Below, one piece after another: positions 1 through 4,933 of a stretch of DNA of 7,374 nucleotides; the stretch's first letter is position 1, and the number at the start of each line of letters is the position of its first letter. Origin of the DNA: JBFLXN01 sp040755715 [NCBI: Candidatus Edwardsbacteria bacterium]. Its GTDB lineage: Bacteria; Edwardsbacteria; AC1; JBFLXN01. The notes under the pieces are model-generated. The model saw only the letters and a program-made list of their open reading frames with translations. It was not told where the DNA came from and ran no database searches. Where the stretch lies: contig JBFLXN010000136.1 of the NCBI GenBank assembly GCA_040755715.1, positions 1 to 7,374 of the forward strand. Direction: 5' to 3'. Position numbers and translations under genes: made by a program.

Positions 1-102
1 GTACTCGTCAAAAGTTCAAAAAGAAGACGGAGTCCAAAAGGAAGGTTAGACCATCCTAAACTGTTTCAAATTATTCATTACCTCAAAGAACAATTAATAT
101 GA
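1..102 (+). CDS. Possible C-terminal fragment of a transposase (partial)
   Basis: The first frame is open from the window edge to a TGA at 100-102. It encodes a 33-residue basic tail containing RRRSPKGRLDHPK and ending HYLKEQLI. I did not identify a domain. The call rests on three points: the basic composition, a plausible IS terminus directly after it (110-120), and the start of an IS of apparently the same type at the other edge of the window. A non-coding reading cannot be excluded, because a second frame is also open to about position 57. The 5' part lies outside the window. Confidence 0.35.
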   Translation, partial: VLVKSSKRRRSPKGRLDHPKLFQIIHYLKEQLI

Positions 103-120
103 TTTGCCAGTAAAATGGGA
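1..120 (+). mobile_element. Right end of an insertion sequence (partial)
   Basis: Read on the minus strand inward from position 120, the sequence is TCCCATTTTAC. The IS left end at 7249 reads TGTCATTTACG. The two share a T-N-N-CATTT(T)AC pattern, as expected for imperfect terminal inverted repeats of one IS family. The putative transposase tail (1-102) lies just inside this end. The boundary at 120 is inferred from that similarity only. No target-site duplication can be checked, because the other end of this copy is outside the window. Confidence 0.35.
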
Positions 121-138
121 AAGACCCCAAAAAATCTC

Positions 139-167
139 TTGACAAAACCGAATTAATATGTTAGATT
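139..167 (+). promoter_or_regulatory. Promoter of the DtxR-family regulator gene
   Basis: A perfect -35 hexamer, TTGACA (139-144), is followed after 17 bp by TAGATT (162-167) as a moderate -10. The -10 lies inside the palindrome at 160-175, so a bound repressor would block RNA polymerase. The leader to the likely start codon at 210 would be about 35 nt. Confidence 0.6.
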
Positions 168-175
168 TATCTAAC
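160..175. promoter_or_regulatory. Putative metalloregulator operator, copy 1 (TTAGA-N4-TCTAA)
   Basis: This is a perfect palindrome with 7-bp arms GTTAGAT and ATCTAAC around a 2-bp centre, overlapping the -10 of the regulator gene. The core TTAGA-TTTA-TCTAA has the same arms and spacing as the site at 723-736 upstream of feoA1. DtxR-family boxes are typically TTAG-rich dyads such as the TTAGG..CCTAA type. Autoregulation by the product of 198-704 is therefore the simplest reading, though binding is inferred. Confidence 0.65.
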
Positions 176-197
176 AAATAAAGATACGTCTAAATAA

Positions 198-704
198 TTG
201 GGAATGGATATGAAAAAGAACAAATTAAGTTCCAATATGGAAGATTATCTGGAGGCAATCGCTGTTCTTAAGGCGAAAAACGGTGTTGCCAGGGTAAGAG
301 ATATAGGTAAGCTTTTGAGTGTAAAGACGTCAAGTGTTACCAGCGCCTTGAATACCCTCTCTAAAAACAGCTTTGTTGCTCATGAAAGGTATGGCTATGT
401 TGAGCTTACTAAAGAAGGAGAGGTTTTGGCGCAGCAGGTGCAAAGGCGCCACGATATACTTATTAAATTTTTAACCGATATTTTAACTATTGACCCTAAG
501 ATAGCTGACGAGGATGCCTGCAAAATGGAACATACCTTAAGCCCACAGACCTTCCAGAAGTTAACAAAGTTTATTGAATTCATCAAGACCTGCCCGGATG
601 GTCAGAGACCTGATTGGCTGAAAAGTTTTGACTACCATTTTAAGACTGGGAGGCGGCGCAGGTGTAAAATAAGAGAGTTGAAGCAAAAACTTAAAATGTT
701 ATAA
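198..704 (+). CDS. DtxR/MntR-family metal-dependent transcriptional regulator
   Basis: This is a cytoplasmic metal-sensing repressor of the DtxR/MntR family (168 aa, counted from the TTG at 198). An N-terminal winged helix-turn-helix spans about residues 12-72, with a recognition region near 41-57 (SVKTSSVTSALNTLSK). It is followed by the metal-binding dimerisation domain, with H85 and the C108-x-x-E111-H112 motif. D16 and E19 in MEDYLE match the MntR-type ligand positions, whereas C108 is the DtxR-type residue, so Fe2+ or Mn2+ specificity is not settled by sequence. There is no C-terminal SH3 domain; the tail is Arg/Lys-rich (GRRRRCK). Alternative starts are ATG at 204 and ATG at 210. The latter has GGGA six bases upstream and is my preference, although no site has a strong Shine-Dalgarno. 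The gene precedes the feo operon and shares its operator, which points to iron control. Confidence 0.9.
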   Translation: MGMDMKKNKLSSNMEDYLEAIAVLKAKNGVARVRDIGKLLSVKTSSVTSALNTLSKNSFVAHERYGYVELTKEGEVLAQQVQRRHDILIKFLTDILTIDPKIADEDACKMEHTLSPQTFQKLTKFIEFIKTCPDGQRPDWLKSFDYHFKTGRRRRCKIRELKQKLKML

Positions 705-722
705 TTTTTTTTAATGTAAAAC

Positions 723-736
723 TTAGAAATGTCTAA
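723..736. promoter_or_regulatory. Putative metalloregulator operator, copy 2, upstream of feoA1
   Basis: The dyad TTAGA-AATG-TCTAA has the same five-base arms and four-base spacer length as the core of the site at 160-175. It lies in the 71-bp gap between the regulator gene and feoA1, about 40 bp upstream of the start codon. That is a suitable place to repress feo transcription. A possible -10, TATATA, lies at 747-752, with the operator covering its -35 region. The -35 itself is poor, so the exact promoter is uncertain. Confidence 0.6.
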
Positions 737-775
737 CATAGTTGCATATATAAAACAAATGAAGGGAGGTTTGAG

Positions 776-1066
776 GTGGGCCAGAAGATATTGCGAGAAT
801 TAAAGCCGGGTGAGGTGGGTAAGGTTGTAAAGATTTTGGGGTCGGGTTCAATTCACCGACGAATTTTAGATATGGGCATTACCAAAGATACCAAGATAGA
901 AATGGAGCGAGTTGCTCCGTTGGGCGACCCTGTGGAGGTAAAGATAAAAGGGTATCATCTGTCTCTTCGCAAAGATGAAGCCGCTAATATATTTGTAGAC
1001 CCCGTTAGAGATACCAATTCTTCTAATGGGAAAAGCAAAATCTCTAACGGGGTAGAGGTAGATTAA
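776..1066 (+). CDS. feoA: FeoA-type ferrous iron transport accessory protein (first copy)
   Basis: This is a small cytoplasmic SH3-like protein of the FeoA family, thought to bind and modulate the G-protein or channel part of FeoB. The family signature is clear in residues 1-75: LKPGEVGKVVKILG, then RRILDMGITKDTKIE, then a VEVKIKGYHLSLRKDEA strand. Translation begins at GTG 776, with GGGAGG at 764-769 six bases upstream. At 96 aa it is longer than the usual 75-80 residues. The extra tail, from about residue 75 (DPVRDT...ISNGV), is encoded by a palindromic repeat at 999-1053 and is probably not part of the FeoA fold. The stop codon abuts the feoA2 start directly. It is the first gene of the feo operon. 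Confidence 0.93.
   Translation: MGQKILRELKPGEVGKVVKILGSGSIHRRILDMGITKDTKIEMERVAPLGDPVEVKIKGYHLSLRKDEAANIFVDPVRDTNSSNGKSKISNGVEVD
999..1053. repeat. Palindromic repeat, copy A, in the 3' end of feoA1
   Basis: Perfect 14-bp inverted arms, ACCCCGTTAGAGAT (999-1012) and ATCTCTAACGGGGT (1040-1053), enclose 27 bp. The element is translated in frame as DPVRD...SNGV at the end of FeoA1. Inside it, TTCTAATGGG (1021-1030) resembles a degenerate right arm. It could pair with 1001-1008 through one G-U, giving an alternative shorter hairpin. The arms match those flanking the GIY-YIG gene at all but one position. Confidence 0.9.
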
Positions 1067-1315
1067 ATGAAAAGAGAACTTTTGCCTTTATCTTTAGTGT
1101 CTCCAGGCAAAGAAGTAACGTTAGTTGCTATACATGGTGGAAGAGGCTTGCGGGCAAGACTTACAGATATGGGATTAAATGAAGGAATAAAGTTAAGAGT
1201 TTTGCATTCTCACCACTCCGGCCCGTGTATTATTCTTATAGGTAATACAAGATTGGTTTTGGGTCATGGTATGGCAAGTAAGATTTTGGTTCAGCCCGTT
1301 AGAGATGAGGGGTAG
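1067..1315 (+). CDS. feoA: FeoA-type ferrous iron transport accessory protein (second copy)
   Basis: This is a second FeoA-family SH3-like protein (82 aa). Recognisable segments are LVSPGKEVTLVAIHGGRGLRA, RLTDMGLNEGIKLRVL, and a C-terminal strand, IGNTRLVLGHGMASKI. It differs substantially from FeoA1, so the pair is an old duplication or two specialised subunits; tandem FeoA genes before feoB are common in anaerobes. The start ATG follows the feoA1 stop without a gap, and AGAGGT at 1054-1059 may serve as ribosome site, which suggests translational coupling. The last residues, QPVRDEG, come from the left arm of the repeat at 1293-1306. The protein's original C-terminus was therefore probably replaced or extended when that element arrived. 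Confidence 0.93.
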   Translation: MKRELLPLSLVSPGKEVTLVAIHGGRGLRARLTDMGLNEGIKLRVLHSHHSGPCIILIGNTRLVLGHGMASKILVQPVRDEG

Positions 1316-1579
1316 GAGTCATGTTTTATCTCTATGTAATTCGGAGCAAGAAGGATGGTAAATGGTATACTGGCTCGACCAATAATCTACGGAAACGCTT
1401 CAAAGAACACAATGATAATAAACTGTTTTCTACAAAGGGGAGAGGCCCTTTTGAGTTAATATATTACGAAGGTTGTATAAACGAACAAGATGCCCGTACA
1501 AGAGAGAAATATTTAAAATCAGGAATGGGAAAACGCTATCTTAGAAACCGTTTGAAGCGTTTCCTATCTCTAACGGGCT
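1293..1579 (+). mobile_element. Palindrome-bounded GIY-YIG element (copy B)
   Basis: Perfect 14-bp inverted repeats, AGCCCGTTAGAGAT (1293-1306) and ATCTCTAACGGGCT (1566-1579), bracket a 287-bp unit. The unit consists almost entirely of the GIY-YIG ORF (1321-1581). The left arm encodes the end of FeoA2 and the right arm encodes the last residues of the nuclease (SLTG). The arms share 13 of 14 positions with the copy in feoA1 and 12 of 14 with the copy in the porin gene. Same-strand placement and a preserved feoB ribosome site immediately after the right arm mean the feo operon can still be transcribed through it. Mobility is inferred from this arrangement. Confidence 0.7.
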
Positions 1580-1581
1580 AA
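1321..1581 (+). CDS. Small GIY-YIG family endonuclease
   Basis: This 86-aa single-domain protein has the GIY-YIG (UvrC/Slx1-type) nuclease fold. The first motif is degenerate, YVI at residues 5-7, and the second is YTG at 16-18. They are followed by the conserved R24 (NNLRKRFKEHN), H30, and a candidate catalytic E62 in TREKYLKSG. No additional DNA-binding domain is present; the C-terminus is strongly basic (GKRYLRNRLKR). Translation starts at ATG 1321, with AGGAG at 1314-1318 only two bases away or GAGGGG at 1307-1312 further up. The gene interrupts the otherwise standard feoA-feoB order and sits exactly between inverted repeats, so it is probably cargo or driver of a mobile palindrome. A DNA-repair function is an alternative. 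Target specificity is unknown. Confidence 0.9.
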   Translation: MFYLYVIRSKKDGKWYTGSTNNLRKRFKEHNDNKLFSTKGRGPFELIYYEGCINEQDARTREKYLKSGMGKRYLRNRLKRFLSLTG

Positions 1582-1595
1582 AGGAGGAATAAAAA

Positions 1596-3743
1596 ATGTC
1601 AAAAAAATTAACCATTGCTTTAGCAGGCAATCCTAATTCAGGAAAGACTACTGTGTTTAATAATTTAACCGGCGCGCGCCAGCACGTAGGAAATTATCCC
1701 GGTGTAACCGTGGAGAAGAAAGAGGGGAATTTGAAATATAGTGACTATGAAATAAATGTAGTTGACCTTCCTGGAACGTATAGCTTGACCGCATATTCAA
1801 TAGATGAAATTGTTGCCCGCAATTTCATTGTAGAAGAAAAGCCAGATGTAGTAATTGATATTATTGATGCCTCAAATTTAGAAAGGAATCTATATTTGGC
1901 TACTCAGTTTATGGAATTAGGTGTCCCTTTAGTTTTAGCTTTTAATATGTCTGATGTGGCAGAGAAACAGGGGCTTTTGATTGACAAGGATAGGCTTTCA
2001 GAACTTCTGGGCTCTCCAATTGTTTTTACTGTGGCCACCAAAAAGAAAGGCATGGACGAACTCCTAAATGAGGCAATTAAACTGGCTGAAGACAAGACTA
2101 AATTGAGGGAAATTACTGTAGGCTATGGCAAAGAATTACAAGAAGAAATAACAAAATTAGAAAATATCCTCATAAAAGATAAAGTCCTTATTCAAAAGTA
2201 TCCTTCCAGGTGGCTTGCTACTAAACTTTTAGAAAATGATAATGAAGTTAGAAAAAAAATTGAGGAATCTTCTTATTCTAGCGAAATCCTGGCACAAGTA
2301 GAAAAAAGTACTCATCACTTACAAGGGATTTTTGGTGATACACCTGAGGCAATAATTGCGGATAGACGTTATGGGTTTATTAGTGGAGCCTGTTCTGAGG
2401 CAGTTAAAAGAAGCTATGAAGTCCGCCACACCCTTTCTGATAAAATAGATAACATCTTAATTAACAGAATATTAGGCTTGCCTATCTTTCTTGGCCTGAT
2501 GTGGTTGGTATTCAAGTTCACCTTTAAACTGAGCGAACCTTTAATGGGCTGGGTTGAAGCAGGACAAGAGTGGTTAGGCAATTTCGTGGGTAGATTTCTA
2601 CTAGAAGGTAGTGCTTTACAATCTTTAGTGGTTGATGGAATAATTGGCGGGGTAGGTAGTGTACTTATCTTTGTGCCAATAATATTTTTGCTATTTTTAG
2701 CCATAGCTCTTTTAGAAGACTCAGGGTATATGGCTAGGGCTGCTTTTATTATGGACAGGCTAATGCATAAAATTGGTCTTCATGGTCGCTCTTTTATTCC
2801 CATGCTATTGGGGTTTGGCTGTAATCTTCCAGCAATTATGGCAACTCGCACTATAGAAGATAGAAAAGATAGATTTGTGACAATACTTGTTAATCCTTTT
2901 ATCAGCTGTGGAGCAAGACTTCCTGTTTATACCTTGCTTATTGGTGCCTTTTTTTCAGAGAGAATAGCCGGCAATGTACTTTTTTCCCTTTACATCGTGG
3001 GGATTGTTATGGCAATTATTATGGCAAAAATCTTTAGAAGATTTCTCTTTAAAGGTCCGGCTGCCCCATTTGTTATGGAGCTTCCACCCTATCGTATGCC
3101 TACCATAAAAGGTCTCTTAATCCATATGTGGGAAAGAGGAGTAGTCTATTTAAAAAAGGCAGGGACAATTATCTTTGCCGGTTGTGTTTTAGTTTGGTTC
3201 TTGAGCAATTTCCCCTGGAGTCCTAAATATTCTAAAGATTATGATACCCTAATTGAACAGGCAGAAGGCAGCGAAGAATTGGTTACTCAATTAGAGAATG
3301 AAAAAGCATTTGAAAAACTAGAAAAAAGTTACGCTGGTAGATTAGGCAAAACAATCGCTCCTGTTTTTAAACCGTTGGGTTTTGATGATTGGCGAGTCTC
3401 AGTAGGATTAGTAGGGGGTTTCATTGCCAAAGAAATTGTTGTGGGAACATTAGGCACGCTCCATTCTGTTGGTGAAGCAGACGAAGAATCCGAAAGTTTA
3501 CGAGAATCCCTTCAGAACCAAAGCCGTCCTGATGGAAACAAGATGTATAATCCTTTGGTTGCTTATGCTCTCATGGTTTTTGTGCTTCTATACATCCCCT
3601 GTGTAGCTACCATAGCAGTAATAAAAAGAGAGACAAACTCTTGGCGTTGGCCAACCTTTGCTGCTTTTTACACTACAGCGGTTGCCTGGATAATGGCCTT
3701 TATTATCTATCAAGGAGGCAAACTTCTAAGATTGGGAGGATAA
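1596..3743 (+). CDS. feoB: Ferrous iron transport protein B (FeoB)
   Basis: This is the inner-membrane Fe2+ transporter with a cytoplasmic G-protein head (715 aa, normal length). GTPase motifs: G1 GNPNSGKT (11-18), switch region VGNYPGVTVE (31-40), G3 DLPG (57-60), G4 NMSD (117-120), G5 region TVATKKKG (145-152). A helical GDI-like spacer follows to about 275. The membrane domain starts near 290, with the two Gate signatures LGFGCNLPA (C409) and NPFISCGARLP (C438). GGFIAKEIVVG (607-617) and YIPCVATIAVIKRE (666-679, C669) follow. The three channel cysteines expected of the family are present. A charged, Glu-rich loop at about 548-580 lies between membrane segments. AAGGAGG (1581-1587) is well spaced from the ATG and overlaps the end of the GIY-YIG gene. 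No FeoC gene is visible. Confidence 0.97.
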   Translation: MSKKLTIALAGNPNSGKTTVFNNLTGARQHVGNYPGVTVEKKEGNLKYSDYEINVVDLPGTYSLTAYSIDEIVARNFIVEEKPDVVIDIIDASNLERNLYLATQFMELGVPLVLAFNMSDVAEKQGLLIDKDRLSELLGSPIVFTVATKKKGMDELLNEAIKLAEDKTKLREITVGYGKELQEEITKLENILIKDKVLIQKYPSRWLATKLLENDNEVRKKIEESSYSSEILAQVEKSTHHLQGIFGDTPEAIIADRRYGFISGACSEAVKRSYEVRHTLSDKIDNILINRILGLPIFLGLMWLVFKFTFKLSEPLMGWVEAGQEWLGNFVGRFLLEGSALQSLVVDGIIGGVGSVLIFVPIIFLLFLAIALLEDSGYMARAAFIMDRLMHKIGLHGRSFIPMLLGFGCNLPAIMATRTIEDRKDRFVTILVNPFISCGARLPVYTLLIGAFFSERIAGNVLFSLYIVGIVMAIIMAKIFRRFLFKGPAAPFVMELPPYRMPTIKGLLIHMWERGVVYLKKAGTIIFAGCVLVWFLSNFPWSPKYSKDYDTLIEQAEGSEELVTQLENEKAFEKLEKSYAGRLGKTIAPVFKPLGFDDWRVSVGLVGGFIAKEIVVGTLGTLHSVGEADEESESLRESLQNQSRPDGNKMYNPLVAYALMVFVLLYIPCVATIAVIKRETNSWRWPTFAAFYTTAVAWIMAFIIYQGGKLLRLGG

Positions 3744-3752
3744 AAATAATAG

Positions 3753-4388
3753 ATGAAAGTCGGAAAAATTGAAAAACTCTGTATGAATAATCCCATAAGG
3801 GTTTGGGTACAGAGGAAGATTGAATCTCCTATTATGTTTGATGGGATCGATCTTCCTACTAACCCAGTGTGTCTTGAGATAGGCTGTGGAAGAGGGGTTG
3901 GTCTTTTGCTCATAAACCAACACTTCAAATGCAAGAAGGTAGTGGGGATAGATTGTGACCCAGAGATGATCGAGCAAGCAAAAGAGTATTATGCTAATCC
4001 TCCAAGATGGGCAAGGGATATCCCAAAGGACAATATTGACCTTAAGGTAGGTGATGCCTCGAATATGGAATTTTTGGATGAGTCTTTTGATTGTGCTTTC
4101 TCCTTTGGGGTATTCCATCATATCAAGGACTGGCAGAAGGCTATCTCAGAGGTCTATAGGGTATTGAGACCTGGAGGGTATTTCTCAATTGAGGAGTTCT
4201 TCTTAGAGAATATAATCTGGAAGATCCATCTCCAAGTTGCAAAAAGGTTTGGTCATGAACCATACGCCCTTCTTAAAGAGAAAGAATTCAGGCGTTGCCT
4301 TGAAAAAAACGGATTTTCGTTTTTAAAGTACAAAAAAGAGCGGATACCCATGAGTTATTGCCATGCAATAACGAGGAAAAAGGGGTGA
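3753..4388 (+). CDS. Class I SAM-dependent methyltransferase
   Basis: This 211-aa soluble protein has the Methyltransf_11-type Rossmann core. Motif I is LEIGCGRG (41-48). The acidic residue after strand 2 is D67 in VVGIDCDPEM. Motif II is VGDASNMEF around D101, then FDCAFSFGVFHHI (112-124) and the post-motif VYRVLRPGGYFSIEEF (134-149). The substrate is not evident; the family includes quinone, lipid and small-molecule methyltransferases. ATG 3753 lies 9 bp after the feoB stop. The nearest Shine-Dalgarno (GGGAGG, 3735-3740) is a distant 12 bases away, so an internal ATG at 3783 (residue 11) is possible. Its position directly behind feoB suggests co-transcription rather than a known role in iron transport. 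Confidence 0.88.
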   Translation: MKVGKIEKLCMNNPIRVWVQRKIESPIMFDGIDLPTNPVCLEIGCGRGVGLLLINQHFKCKKVVGIDCDPEMIEQAKEYYANPPRWARDIPKDNIDLKVGDASNMEFLDESFDCAFSFGVFHHIKDWQKAISEVYRVLRPGGYFSIEEFFLENIIWKIHLQVAKRFGHEPYALLKEKEFRRCLEKNGFSFLKYKKERIPMSYCHAITRKKG

Positions 4389-4394
4389 TAAAAG

Positions 4395-4598
4395 ATGGGT
4401 TGGTTTAAAGAAAGGATAGAAAGATATCACACAGTATCCATTCCGATCCTTTGGCTTCATATATTTGCTCATTTTATCTGGGGAATAGGTCTGGGGGTAC
4501 TTTTGGGAGGTTATCTAAGGCCATTTGCTTGGTGGATAATTTTGGTGGCAATAATAGCTTCCATACCGGGTACATATAAAATTTGGATTGAAAAATAG
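4395..4598 (+). CDS. Small two-helix membrane protein, unknown function
   Basis: I do not recognise a family for this 67-aa protein. A basic N-terminus (MGWFKERIERYH) leads into a hydrophobic segment at about residues 15-42 rich in His and aromatics (LWLHIFAHFIWGIGLGVLLGG). A second hydrophobic segment, about 46-61, ends before a short charged tail (KIWIEK). AGGGGTGA (4381-4388), overlapping the methyltransferase stop, is a good ribosome site six bases from the ATG, so translation is probably coupled. The HxxxH pair in the first helix could bind metal or haem, but that is a guess. It could be an accessory subunit to the preceding transporter or enzyme. Confidence 0.7.
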   Translation: MGWFKERIERYHTVSIPILWLHIFAHFIWGIGLGVLLGGYLRPFAWWIILVAIIASIPGTYKIWIEK

Positions 4599-4620
4599 GT
4601 AATCCCATCGTTAAAACTTT

Positions 4621-4770
4621 ATGCTCCAGGAAAAGAAGATAAACCAAAGAATCTTGGATGAAATAATCAAATCCATCCAGCAGATAAACTATGGGGAGGT
4701 GGTGGTAACTATTCATGACTCAAAAATAGTGCAGGTTGAAAAAAGAGAAAAGAAAAGGTTTAAAGACTAG
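4621..4770 (+). CDS. DUF2292/YezD-like small protein
   Basis: This 49-residue ORF starts at ATG 4621 and stops at TAG 4768-4770. The segment IIKSIQQINYGEVVVTIHDSKIVQVEK (residues 15-41) follows the pattern of the DUF2292/YezD family: a short helix, then SI-x-x-x-x-YG-x-V-x-V-T-I-H-D-x-x-I-V-Q-V/I-E. Family members are 40-65 aa and of unknown biochemical function. The tail is basic (KREKKRF). No strong Shine-Dalgarno precedes the start, and the gene lies 22 bp after the membrane-protein gene, so it may depend on read-through. I am fairly confident that it is real, from the family-like pattern and the good length match. Confidence 0.75.
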   Translation: MLQEKKINQRILDEIIKSIQQINYGEVVVTIHDSKIVQVEKREKKRFKD

Positions 4771-4933
4771 AGAAGCGACTGCACGCGCAGAGCCCTATTG
4801 GCAAATGGCAAATCGCTAATCGCAAATTGTAAATGGCAAAGCGAAAAGAAACGATAGGCGATTTGCGATAAGCGATAAGCAAAAAGGGGCCGACTGGACA
4901 ACCAGGGGTAGCATAGAATTCAGGGAGGATAAA
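4771..4933. other. Intergenic region upstream of the porin gene
   Basis: This 163-bp stretch holds no gene that I can support. Its centre is the degenerate heptad array at 4800-4883. After it come a GC-richer segment (4886-4911) and the porin ribosome site AGGGAGGA (4922-4929), four bases before ATG 4934. I see no convincing sigma70 promoter, so the porin may be read from upstream or from a promoter type I cannot recognise. Confidence 0.5.
4800..4883. repeat. Degenerate 7-bp tandem repeat array with inverted symmetry
   Basis: The stretch divides into twelve consecutive heptads in strict phase. The first five end in AAT (GGCAAAT, GGCAAAT, CGCTAAT, CGCAAAT, TGTAAAT). Then come two transitional units ending in AAG (GGCAAAG, CGAAAAG). 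Four ending in GAT follow (AAACGAT, AGGCGAT, TTGCGAT, AAGCGAT), then AAGCAAA. The halves are also near-complementary: ATCGCTAATCGCAAAT (4812-4827) pairs with 4861-4876 at 15 of 16 positions, with a 33-base loop. Confidence 0.75.

Noticed and set aside
46-59. A third dyad, TTAGA-CCAT-CCTAA, resembling the regulator operator
   Set aside because: It has one arm mismatch and lies inside the putative transposase tail, with no promoter nearby, so chance is the likeliest cause.
160-175. Operator palindrome as a worn copy of the ACCCCGTTAGA repeat family, since both contain GTTAGA and TCTAAC
   Set aside because: It lacks the CCCC/GGGG ends, its arms are 2 bp apart rather than more than 20, and it fits a promoter operator better.
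706-713. T-tract after the regulator gene as an intrinsic terminator
   Set aside because: No GC-bearing stem precedes the T run, so I did not call a terminator.
2414-2704. Minus-strand ORF inside feoB
   Set aside because: It is antisense to FeoB membrane-domain coding sequence, with low-complexity composition and no ribosome site of note.
3726-4121. Long minus-strand ORF opposite the methyltransferase
   Set aside because: The plus strand carries a clear methyltransferase with all core motifs. The reverse translation shows no recognisable domain and is a frame shadow.
4800-4883. Heptad region as a CRISPR array
   Set aside because: Units are only 7 bp, degenerate and without spacers; there are no cas genes in the window.
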